Assembly (NCBI GenBank): GCA_955651875.1
Contig: CATPAP010000023.1
Location: forward strand, 1 to 10,674
From: Candidatus Dormiibacterota bacterium
GTDB lineage: Bacteria > Chloroflexota > Dormibacteria > Aeolococcales > Aeolococcaceae
Reading direction: 5' to 3'
DNA length: 10,674 nucleotides
The notes below the pieces were generated by a model. It was given only the letters and a program-made list of their open reading frames with translations. It did no database searches and was not told where the DNA came from. The translations under genes were made by a program, and so were the position numbers. This document shows, piece after piece, positions 1 to 5,822 of the stretch. The stretch's first letter is position 1; every line of letters starts with the position of its first letter.

Positions 1-40
1 CCACCAGCTCTCCGCGGCCTCGGCCGCGGAGAGCTGGTGG
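1..40. repeat. Perfect 19-bp inverted repeat with 2-nt loop at the window edge
   Basis: Bases 1-19 (starting CCACCAGCTC) are the exact reverse complement of bases 22-40, separated only by TC at 20-21. The repeat begins exactly at base 1 and lies within the reading frame of the coiled-coil protein. Perfect symmetry ending on the first base is more typical of a fold-back at a contig end than of a natural hairpin inside a gene. If it is an artefact, the coding sequence is reliable only from about base 20 upwards. Confidence 0.9.
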
Positions 41-672
41 CGCGCTGTGGTCAGGGTGTTGTCGGCGACCACCACCTGGGTCTGAAGCTGTTGGGCCTCG
101 ACCGCGACGACGGCCTCCGCGGTGGTGGCCTGCTGGCGCGCCACCTCCGCCTGCTGCCGCGCCAGGGTGGCGTCGTCGAGGGCACGGTGAGCCGCGTCCT
201 GCGCGGCGCCGATGCGCGCGAGGAGGATCTTGCCGGCCTGGTTCACCCTGTCCATCTCCGCCATGCGTTGGAACACGTCACCGAGGTCGGAGGCGGCGAC
301 GATGTACGCCAGAGCACCCGCGCTGCCGCCGGACTTGTACACGCTGCGCACGTACGCACCCAGCTGGCCCTTGTCGGTGCTCACCTCGTGGTTCAGCTCC
401 GCGACCTGGGCAGTGTCGCTGGTCACCGTCTGGTTGAGGACCACCAGGCGCGCCTGGATCGCGGCCAGCTGCTGCTGCGCGCCGGCGAGCTGCTGCTGGG
501 CGGCGCCGAGAGCTGTGTTCGCCTGCTGGGCGTGCTGCTGTGCCTGGGCGAGGTTCTGCTGTGCGGCGCTGACGCTGGGTGTGCTGTCCGCCCTGGCCGG
601 GAGTGCGATCGCGGTCAGTCCCGCCACCACCACGGCGACGATGAGCGCGCGTCGACGTACGGTGAGCTGCAC
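1..672 (-). CDS. Secreted coiled-coil protein, PcsB/CwlO-type N-terminus (3' end missing)
   Basis: The frame is open for 224 codons from a GTG at 672 to base 1, so the C-terminus lies outside the window. Residues 1-29 form a Sec signal peptide: arginines at 6-8, a hydrophobic core IVAVVVAGLTAIAL and an ALPARA cleavage region. Residues about 34-100 are Gln/Ala-rich heptad-like coiled coil. The middle (about 103-152, with QLGAYVRSVYKSGG and later DLGDVFQRMAEMDRV) resembles the PcsB/CwlO N-terminal domain. A second coiled coil fills about 155-220. In that family the coiled coil controls a C-terminal peptidoglycan hydrolase (NlpC/P60, CHAP) or lytic transglycosylase domain, usually with FtsEX. 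Here that domain is not visible, so enzymatic activity is inference. An in-frame TGA directly precedes the GTG, which makes this the most upstream start possible. No good Shine-Dalgarno is seen. The last few codons fall in the right-hand arm of a terminal palindrome and may be artefactual. Confidence 0.8.
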   Translation of the reverse strand, partial: MQLTVRRRALIVAVVVAGLTAIALPARADSTPSVSAAQQNLAQAQQHAQQANTALGAAQQQLAGAQQQLAAIQARLVVLNQTVTSDTAQVAELNHEVSTDKGQLGAYVRSVYKSGGSAGALAYIVAASDLGDVFQRMAEMDRVNQAGKILLARIGAAQDAAHRALDDATLARQQAEVARQQATTAEAVVAVEAQQLQTQVVVADNTLTTARHQLSAAEAAESWW

Positions 673-750
673 TCACAGCACTCTGGCACCGTCCGGCGGA
701 CGCCCGACCGATGTCACCGCGCCGTCATCGGACCGTTTCGGGGCGGTCGG

Positions 751-775
751 AGCCCGTCCGTCGTGGGACGGCGCT
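751..775 (-). terminator. Hairpin just downstream of the zinc-ribbon gene
   Basis: CCGTCC (754-759) and GGACGG (766-771) form a 6-bp stem around a 6-nt loop. AGC (751-753) and GCT (773-775) extend it by 3 bp across a single bulged C. The hairpin lies 5 nt beyond the stop codon of the 781-966 gene on the minus strand. No T-tract follows, so it could be a 3'-end stabiliser or a weak, non-canonical terminator. Confidence 0.3.
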
Positions 776-780
776 GAGCT

Positions 781-966
781 TTAGGAGGCCTTGCGCTCCA
801 GCAGCGTCTCGCTCACCGACTCCGCGTCGAAGCTCAACTCCTCGGAGTGGCGCGGGCCGCAGTCGGGGCACTGGATGTGGCCGCCGATGGGCTCGTCATT
901 GGCGTCGAAATAGACCACCGCAAGTCGGTCCGCGCGGCAACGAGGGCACGTGTCCAGGGTTGTCAT
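781..966 (-). CDS. Small zinc-ribbon protein, function unknown
   Basis: This is a 61-residue soluble protein with two CxxC pairs, CPRC (Cys7, Cys10) and CPDC (Cys33, Cys36), 22 residues apart, as in a four-cysteine zinc ribbon. Between them is a short beta-like stretch (AVVYFD). The tail from about 41 is acidic and polar (SEELSFDAESVSETLLE). I choose the ATG at 966 because GGAG lies 6 nt upstream. A GTG at 978 would add four residues (METT). The gene is divergent from rsmG and upstream of the coiled-coil gene on the same strand, 108 bp away. Such small ribbons may bind nucleic acid or proteins, but nothing here fixes a role. The Zn ligands and clean start make a real gene likely. Confidence 0.7.
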   Translation of the reverse strand: MTTLDTCPRCRADRLAVVYFDANDEPIGGHIQCPDCGPRHSEELSFDAESVSETLLERKAS

Positions 967-972
967 GGTGGT

Positions 973-976
973 CTCC
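973..976 (-). promoter_or_regulatory. Ribosome binding site of the zinc-ribbon gene
   Basis: GGAG on the minus strand lies 6 nt before the ATG at 966. It decides for the 61-residue form over the GTG at 978, which would overlap this site. Confidence 0.55.
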
Positions 977-1063
977 ACGGGAATCGACGAGCAGGTCCCC
1001 CATCATCGCATGGGGGGCGTCCTCGCGCGACTCGGTCGAGTCGCTCGGAGCACCCTATGCGAG

Positions 1064-1651
1064 GTGAGCGCCATCGATCCCACAGCTGACCAGCGCAGGC
1101 TCCTGGAGCGCCACCTCGACGAGCTCGACCTCTGGAACGGCCGGCTCAACCTCACCGCGGTCCCGCGCGAGCGCGCCTGGGACCGGCACGTCGAGGAGTC
1201 GCTGGCGCTTCTGAGGGCTGCGCACCTGGAGGCCGCTTCCAGCTGTGCGGACCTGGGCTCCGGCGGCGGCATCCCCGGCGTCGTGGTCGCGGTCCTCCGT
1301 CCCGACGTGCAGGTCACGCTCATCGAGTCGGACCGCCGCAAGGCCGGGTTCCTGGTGCACGTGTGCGGCCTGCTCGAGTTGCCCAACGTGAGCGTCGTCG
1401 ATCGCCGTGCCGAGGACATGGCGCGCGATCCACACCACGCCCGCTACGACGCCGTGGTGTCGCGTGCCGCCGCCCCGGTGCCCCTGCTCTGGACGCTGTC
1501 GAAGCCGCTCCTCAACAACGGCGGCACCCTCTGGGCGCTGGTGGCTCCCGCCGACGCGGCGGCCGCGGTCACGGCTCTGGCCGGCGACCCCACGGCGCGC
1601 GTCGAACGACCGGCGCCGGGCGTCCTCGCGGTCCACAGGCTCGGCGACTGA
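1064..1651 (+). CDS. rsmG: 16S rRNA (guanine-N7) methyltransferase RsmG (GidB)
   Basis: The 195-residue product matches RsmG, the cytoplasmic SAM-dependent enzyme that makes m7G527 in 16S rRNA (E. coli numbering). The N-terminal helix with LWNGRLNLTAV (23-33) corresponds to the HKWNKAYNLTSV region of E. coli. The SAM-binding glycine loop is DLGSGGGIPG (63-72). IESDRRK (87-93) ends the second strand, and VVSRA (131-135) matches the conserved ISRA motif. The usual ALKG near the end of the fold is replaced by ALVAP (158-162), a modest departure. The start is uncertain. GTG 1064 gives a family-like N-terminus, with a GGAG 13 nt upstream. An ATG at 1010 would add 18 residues encoded by less typical codons, and an in-frame ATG at 950 would overlap the divergent gene. 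The stop is 6 bp from the convergent murE stop. Loss of RsmG confers low-level streptomycin resistance in several bacteria. Confidence 0.93.
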   Translation: MSAIDPTADQRRLLERHLDELDLWNGRLNLTAVPRERAWDRHVEESLALLRAAHLEAASSCADLGSGGGIPGVVVAVLRPDVQVTLIESDRRKAGFLVHVCGLLELPNVSVVDRRAEDMARDPHHARYDAVVSRAAAPVPLLWTLSKPLLNNGGTLWALVAPADAAAAVTALAGDPTARVERPAPGVLAVHRLGD

Positions 1652-1657
1652 GCCCGC

Positions 1658-3166
1658 TCAGCCGGTGCGGGCGCGCAGTGCCTCCTCGACGGCCGCGCGC
1701 TCGTCCCATGGCGTGCTCACGCCCGCGGAGACAATGGAGCTCTCGTGCCCCTTGCCCGCGAAGAGCACTGTGTCGCCCGCGGCTGCGCCGGCGATGGCGA
1801 ACGCGATCGCCTCGGCGCGATCGGGGATGACGTGCAGGGTGGCGCCGCGGCGAGCCCCGGTCCGCTCCGCCCCCGCCGCGATCTGCTCGCAGATGGCCAC
1901 CCGATCCTCGCCCCGCGGGTCCTCGTCGGTGACCACGACGACGTCGGCGAGGCGGCCGGCGACCTCACCCATCGCGGGGCGTTTCTCGACGTCACGCTCG
2001 CCCGCCGAACCGAAGACCACCCAGAGCCGGCCGGCGGTCGCGACGCGCAGCTCGCCGAGCACAGTCTCGAGGGCCTCGGCCGTGTGCGCGTAGTCGACGA
2101 CCACGCCGAACGGCTGGCCGACGCCGACGCGCTCCATGCGACCGTCGACCCGGTCGAGGCCGGTGATGCCGGCGACCGCGTCGTGCAGCGAGGTGCCGCT
2201 GGCGCACGCCGCAGCCAGCGCCGCGAGCGCGTTGGCGGCGTTGAACCGGCCCGCCAGGCGCAGCTGCAGGTCCGCCTCACCCCATGGGGTGCGCGCGTGC
2301 AGGCGCACGCCCTCCGGTCCGGCGACGACGTCCTCGGCGACCAGGTCCGCGGGCGCGGCGCTGGCGCTGTAGGTCAGCCGCGTCGCCACCGGCATGGCCG
2401 CCAGCCGCGCGTAGGTGAACTCGTCGTCGCGGTTGAGCACCGCGATCCCGTCCGCGCGCTGACCCACCAGTGCGAGCAGGCGCGCCTTGGCTGCGAAGTA
2501 GCCCTCGCGGTTGCCGTGCACGTCGAGGTGCTCCGACGTGATCCGGGTGTACACCGCAAGGCGATACGCGACGTGGTCGACGCGGTGCATCTCCAGAGCG
2601 TGGGACGACGTCTCGAGGACGACGTGTGTGCATCCGCTCCCGCGCAGGTCCTCGAGCCTGCGCTGGGTGTCGACTGCCTCCATGGTGGTGAGCCGTGTGG
2701 TGTTGGCAATGACGGTGTCGCCGTCGCGAAAGTCGACCGTCGAGACCAGGCCGGCGTGGAGGCCGGCCGCGCGCCACGCCGCCCACAGCATGGTGGCGGT
2801 GGTGGTCTTGCCGTCCGTGCCGGTGACACCGGCGACCGTCATCGACCGCGACGGGTGGCCGTGGATGGCGGCCGCGAGGGCGCTGAGCGCGATGCGCGAG
2901 TCCTCCACCACCACCAGTGGCACGGCGCCCGGCAGGGCAGGCTCCGGCGGGTGCTCCCCGACCACCGCGACAGCGCCGGCCGCGACGGCGGCCGCCGCGT
3001 GACCGTGCCCATCCTGGTGACGGCCCGGGACGGCCACGAATACAGCCCCGGGGGCGACGTCGCGCGAGTCGTACGCGACCGCCGCGATCTCGACGCCCGC
3101 TTGGCCACCGATCACCCGGACCGGGACGATCCCGGCCGCATGGAGGAGGTCGCCAAGGCCAATCAC
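1658..3166 (-). CDS. murE: UDP-MurNAc-tripeptide synthetase, MurE family
   Basis: This is a complete 502-residue Mur ligase. In the cytoplasm it adds the third stem-peptide residue (meso-diaminopimelate or another diamino acid) to UDP-MurNAc-L-Ala-D-Glu, using ATP. The N-terminal UDP-binding domain has YDSRDVAPGAVFVAVPG (32-48). The ATP loop is GVTGTDGKTTT (113-123, Lys120). ETSSHAL (185-191) and the TSEHLDVHG stretch (210-218) follow. Lys227 in YFAAKARL is the expected carbamylated lysine. The C-terminal domain starts near GRMERV (342) and has VDYAHTAEALE (357-367), GSAGERDVEKRPAMG (386-400) and GKGHE (471-475). The diamino-acid motif reads DEDPR (414-418) rather than the DNPR of meso-DAP enzymes, but keeps the arginine. 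No other mur or fts gene is adjacent. The GTG at 3166 is the only plausible start. It lacks a Shine-Dalgarno and has TACACT 8 nt upstream. Confidence 0.95.
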   Translation of the reverse strand: MIGLGDLLHAAGIVPVRVIGGQAGVEIAAVAYDSRDVAPGAVFVAVPGRHQDGHGHAAAAVAAGAVAVVGEHPPEPALPGAVPLVVVEDSRIALSALAAAIHGHPSRSMTVAGVTGTDGKTTTATMLWAAWRAAGLHAGLVSTVDFRDGDTVIANTTRLTTMEAVDTQRRLEDLRGSGCTHVVLETSSHALEMHRVDHVAYRLAVYTRITSEHLDVHGNREGYFAAKARLLALVGQRADGIAVLNRDDEFTYARLAAMPVATRLTYSASAAPADLVAEDVVAGPEGVRLHARTPWGEADLQLRLAGRFNAANALAALAAACASGTSLHDAVAGITGLDRVDGRMERVGVGQPFGVVVDYAHTAEALETVLGELRVATAGRLWVVFGSAGERDVEKRPAMGEVAGRLADVVVVTDEDPRGEDRVAICEQIAAGAERTGARRGATLHVIPDRAEAIAFAIAGAAAGDTVLFAGKGHESSIVSAGVSTPWDERAAVEEALRARTG

Positions 3167-3174
3167 GTCGCGGC

Positions 3175-3180
3175 AGTGTA
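3175..3180 (-). promoter_or_regulatory. Candidate -10 box for a leaderless murE transcript
   Basis: On the minus strand TACACT lies 8 nt upstream of the murE GTG, with no Shine-Dalgarno between. A transcript starting about 7-8 nt after the box would begin at or next to the start codon. No recognisable -35 hexamer is seen at the usual distance. Confidence 0.4.
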
Positions 3181-3245
3181 GAGCGCCATCGCCATCGCGG
3201 CCGCTCTCACGGCTGAATCACGACTGGTTAGGTCGGGTATTGGGG

Positions 3246-3251
3246 TACCAT
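3246..3251 (+). promoter_or_regulatory. Candidate -10 box for a leaderless rhodanese-E1 transcript
   Basis: TACCAT lies exactly 7 nt before the ATG at 3259, and there is no Shine-Dalgarno in the gap. The -35 region is weak (CTGGTT at 3224-3229, spacer 16). This promoter is divergent from that of murE, and the two share the 92-bp gap between the start codons. Confidence 0.4.
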
Positions 3252-3258
3252 TGGCTCC

Positions 3259-4446
3259 ATGCCAAGCTCGCGCGACCTGCTCGACGACGCTCGCCGCGTC
3301 ATTCCGGAGGTGACCCCGCAGGAGGTCGCCAGGGACGGGGGAGCCCGCACCCTGATCGACGTACGCGAGCGCGACGAGTTCGAGGAGGGCCACATCCTCG
3401 GCGCCCAGCATCTCAGCAAGGGCTTCATCGAGGTGCAGGTCGAGGACCGGGTGCCGGCCAAGGACACCCCCATCACCCTGTACTGCGGGGGCGGCACGCG
3501 ATCCCTGCTGGCCGGGCGCGCACTGCACCAGCTCGGCTACACCGACGTCCGCTCGATGAGCGGGGGCTTCAACGCCTGGAAGCAGGCGGGCTTCGACTTC
3601 GACGTGCCGCGCGTCCTCACCGCCGCGCAGAAGCGGCGCTACAGCCGCCACCTGCTGATCCCCGAGGTCGGCGAGGAGGGCCAGCAGAAGCTCCTCGACG
3701 CCAAGGTGCTGCTCATCGGCGCCGGTGGACTGGGCAGCCCTGCGGCGCTCTACCTCGCCGCCAGCGGTGTGGGCACGATCGGGCTGGTCGACTTCGACGT
3801 GGTCGACGACTCCAACCTGCAGCGCCAGGTCATCCACACCCGTGACCGCATTGGGATGCGCATGACGGAGTCGGCGCGCATCGCGATTGAGGCGCTCAAC
3901 GCCGACGTCAAGGTGGTCGAGCACAACACCATGCTCAACAGCGAGAACGCGCGCGAGCTCTTCGACCAGTACGACATCATTGTCAACGGGTGCGACAACT
4001 TCCCCACCCGCTACCTGGCCAACGACGTTGCGCTCTTCGCGCGCACGCCGCTCGTCGACGGCGGCATCTTCCGTTTCGAGGGCCAGGTGACCACGGTCAT
4101 CCCGTTCGCGTCGCCGTGCTACCGCTGCCGCTACCCGGCGCCGCCGCCACCGGAGGAGGCGCCCTCGTGCGCCGAGGCGGGAGTGCTCGGCGTGCTGCCC
4201 GGCATCGTCGGCATCCTGCAGGCGACCGAGGTGATCAAGCTGATCATCGGCATCGGCCAGCCGCTCACCGGACGTCTGCTGCACATCGACGCACTCGACA
4301 TGCGCTTCCGCGAATTCCGCGTCCCTCGCGACCCCAACTGCCCGGTGTGCGGTGAGAACCCGACGATCACCGAGCCGATCGACTACGAGGGCTTCTGCAT
4401 GGTGCCGGCGGGCGTCGCGGCCGAGGCCGTCGGCGCCGGAGCCTGA
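3259..4446 (+). CDS. Rhodanese plus ThiF/MoeB-type E1-like adenylyltransferase fusion
   Basis: The 395-residue protein has an N-terminal rhodanese domain (about 15-115) with active-site Cys76 in YCGGGTRS and the LIDVRERDEFEEGHI motif (32-46). An E1-like domain (about 120-365) follows. It has GAGGLGSP (154-161), DFDVVDDSNLQRQ (178-190), CDNFPTRY (245-252) and catalytic-type Cys304 in SCAEAGVLG. Zn cysteine pairs are at 287/290 and 361/364. Proteins of this kind adenylate the C-terminal glycine of a ubiquitin-like sulfur carrier (MoaD, ThiS, TtuB, CysO or similar), and the rhodanese Cys supplies the persulfide, giving the carrier thiocarboxylate for molybdopterin, thiamine, thio-tRNA or cysteine synthesis. 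No carrier gene is in the window, so the pathway is undetermined. Mycobacterial MoeZ and eukaryotic MOCS3/Uba4 have the reverse domain order. The tail keeps a MoeZ-like linker (IDYEGFC, 374-380) but ends soon after. The gene heads an operon with the acetyltransferase. Confidence 0.93.
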   Translation: MPSSRDLLDDARRVIPEVTPQEVARDGGARTLIDVRERDEFEEGHILGAQHLSKGFIEVQVEDRVPAKDTPITLYCGGGTRSLLAGRALHQLGYTDVRSMSGGFNAWKQAGFDFDVPRVLTAAQKRRYSRHLLIPEVGEEGQQKLLDAKVLLIGAGGLGSPAALYLAASGVGTIGLVDFDVVDDSNLQRQVIHTRDRIGMRMTESARIAIEALNADVKVVEHNTMLNSENARELFDQYDIIVNGCDNFPTRYLANDVALFARTPLVDGGIFRFEGQVTTVIPFASPCYRCRYPAPPPPEEAPSCAEAGVLGVLPGIVGILQATEVIKLIIGIGQPLTGRLLHIDALDMRFREFRVPRDPNCPVCGENPTITEPIDYEGFCMVPAGVAAEAVGAGA

Positions 4447-4452
4447 GCGCGC

Positions 4453-4457
4453 AGGAG
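4453..4457 (+). promoter_or_regulatory. Ribosome binding site of the Eis-like gene
   Basis: AGGAG lies 5 nt before the GTG at 4463 and 6 nt after the stop codon of the upstream gene. It decides for the GTG over downstream ATGs at 4481 and 4511, and is the clearest Shine-Dalgarno in the window. That fits an internal gene of an operon. Confidence 0.65.
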
Positions 4458-4462
4458 TCCAG

Positions 4463-5731
4463 GTGAGCGGACCCCAGGGTATGACCGGGACAGTCGCGCC
4501 CGGCCGGGCAATGAGCACCATCGAGGTCGTCGACGTCGCGGCCGCCGACATGGAGCGCTTCGTCGCCATCTCCCTCGCCTTCTTTGGCGAGGCGCCCCCC
4601 GATGAGGGCCTCGGCACTTTGCACCAGACCCTCAACCGGTCGCTGGTGGCGCGCCTGGACGGGGAGGACATCGGGACTGCGGCCGTCATCGACTTCCAGC
4701 TCACCCTGCCGGGTGGAAACCGTGTCCCCATGGACGGCGTCACCTGGGTGGCGGTGTCACCGGTGGCGCGCCGCCGCGGAGCGATGCGGGCGATGATGAA
4801 CGACATGCTCGAGCACGCCCGTGCTCGCCGCATCCCCGTGCTCGGGCTGGGCGCCTCCGAGAGCCTGATCTACCGCCGCTTCGGGTATGGCGTGGCCAGC
4901 CACATCGGCATCGCCGAGATCGACACGGCGCACGCCGCGCTGCGTGTTCCGTTCACCGACCCGGGGCACGTGCGCATGCAAGCGCTCGACGGTGCGGTGG
5001 CGATATTCCTCGACATCGAGGGGCGGCAGACTGACCGCGTCGGCGGGATCAACCGAGCGGAGTCGTCATGGCGCCGCATTCTGGCCGGGGCGGCCAAGGC
5101 ACGCGACGGAATGAGCCCGCTCCAGGTGGCGGTGCACGTCGGTGCTGACGGACAGGTCGATGGATTCGTCAACTACCGCGTCGAGCAGCGCTGGCCGGAC
5201 GAGATCGCCGACGGGGTGACCCACGTCCATGAGCTCGCAGCCCTCAACCTCGACGCGCACGTTGCGCTCTGGCAGCACGTGCTGAGCATGGACCTGATGG
5301 AGCACCTGCGCGCGGAGCGGTACTGGCTCGACGACCCCATCAAGCACCTCCTGCTCGACGGCCGGCGCCTGAAGGTGAAGTCGCACGACGACCTGCACCT
5401 GCGCGTCGTCGACGTGGTGGCGATGCTGCAGGCCCGACGCTATTCGCGCGAGGACGCGCTGGTCATCGAGGTGCGTGACCCGGCGGCTGCGGACATCGCC
5501 GGCCGGTACCGGCTCGAGGGCGGCCTCGAGGGGGCGACCGCTGCGCCGACGGACGCCGCTGCGGACATCGTTCTCGACGCGCCGTCGCTCGGGTCGCTGA
5601 TGCTCGGCGACGTGAGCGCGGCTGCGTTGCACAGGGCCGGGCTCATCGAGGAGGCGCGCGACGGTGCGGTGCGCCGCGCCAGCGCGATGTTCAGCTGGTC
5701 GCCGCGCCCCTGGCTGAACTACATGTTCTAG
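4463..5731 (+). CDS. Eis-family GNAT N-acetyltransferase
   Basis: The 422-residue protein has the Eis layout: a GNAT domain, a second degenerate GNAT domain, and an SCP2-like C-terminal domain. M. tuberculosis Eis acetylates multiple amines of aminoglycosides and of protein lysines. Visible matches are GVTWVAVSPVARRRGAMRAM (92-111), which holds the acetyl-CoA pyrophosphate loop, and ASESLIYRRFGYG (131-143), whose Tyr137 aligns with the general acid Tyr126 of Eis. The C-terminal Phe422 fits the family feature in which the terminal carboxylate acts as base. Toward the end PTDAAADIVLDAPSLGSLMLG (362-382) is the SCP2-like part. GTG 4463 is chosen for its AGGAG site; ATG 4511 would give 406 residues, closer to the 402 of Eis. 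The gene starts 16 bp after the rhodanese-E1 stop and is probably cotranscribed. The substrate is unknown, and antibiotic resistance should not be assumed from homology. Confidence 0.9.
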   Translation: MSGPQGMTGTVAPGRAMSTIEVVDVAAADMERFVAISLAFFGEAPPDEGLGTLHQTLNRSLVARLDGEDIGTAAVIDFQLTLPGGNRVPMDGVTWVAVSPVARRRGAMRAMMNDMLEHARARRIPVLGLGASESLIYRRFGYGVASHIGIAEIDTAHAALRVPFTDPGHVRMQALDGAVAIFLDIEGRQTDRVGGINRAESSWRRILAGAAKARDGMSPLQVAVHVGADGQVDGFVNYRVEQRWPDEIADGVTHVHELAALNLDAHVALWQHVLSMDLMEHLRAERYWLDDPIKHLLLDGRRLKVKSHDDLHLRVVDVVAMLQARRYSREDALVIEVRDPAAADIAGRYRLEGGLEGATAAPTDAAADIVLDAPSLGSLMLGDVSAAALHRAGLIEEARDGAVRRASAMFSWSPRPWLNYMF

Positions 5732-5751
5732 AGGCGGCCATGCCGCAAGGA

Positions 5752-5784
5752 GTGCTGCCACCATCTCTGCGGTGGCGGCAGCAC
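5752..5784 (+). terminator. GC-rich hairpin after the Eis-like gene
   Basis: GTGCTGCC (5752-5759) pairs perfectly with GGCAGCAC (5777-5784). ACC (5760-5762) can pair with GGT (5771-5773) across a 3-nt bulge, leaving an 8-nt loop. It begins 20 nt after the stop codon. No T-run follows, so it is at best a non-canonical terminator or a 3'-end barrier. It lies just upstream of the monooxygenase promoter. Confidence 0.4.
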
Positions 5785-5786
5785 CA

Positions 5787-5815
5787 TCGACGTCCTGTCA
5801 AGTCACAGATAGGTT
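5787..5815 (+). promoter_or_regulatory. Candidate promoter for a leaderless monooxygenase transcript
   Basis: TCGACG (5787-5792, 4 of 6 matches to TTGACA) is followed by a 17-nt spacer and TAGGTT (5810-5815). The box ends exactly 7 nt before the ATG at 5823, and no Shine-Dalgarno lies between. It is the best-formed promoter candidate in the window. Confidence 0.45.
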
Positions 5816-5822
5816 GTCCGGC

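Noticed and set aside
37..777. 246-codon plus-strand frame and a 132-codon minus-strand frame (278-676)
   Set aside because: Both are shadows of the 1-672 minus-strand gene, which has a signal peptide and coiled coils and runs off the window edge.
660..780. Possible small RNA in the gap between the coiled-coil and zinc-ribbon genes
   Set aside because: Only short GC-rich inverted repeats (GTCCGGCGGAC and the hairpin at 751-775); no promoter or T-run supports an independent transcript.
950..1063. N-terminal extension of rsmG to ATG 950
   Set aside because: It would overlap the divergent zinc-ribbon gene and its ribosome binding site, and the extra residues do not resemble RsmG.
1745..3181. 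478-codon open frame on the plus strand opposite murE
   Set aside because: Low-complexity antisense shadow; the minus strand carries every MurE motif.
4352..4462. Upstream extension of the Eis-like frame to an ATG at 4352
   Set aside because: It overlaps the rhodanese-E1 gene in another frame with Arg/Ser/Pro-rich shadow sequence; the AGGAG site points to GTG 4463.
3163..4833. 556-codon open frame on the minus strand opposite the rhodanese-E1 gene
   Set aside because: Arg/Asp/Val/His-rich composition without domain motifs, typical of the antisense of a GC-rich gene; the plus strand encodes an unmistakable E1-like protein.
4463..5731. Aminoglycoside resistance gene
   Set aside because: Eis homology shows the fold and catalytic residues but not the substrate; most Eis-like proteins have no demonstrated role in resistance.
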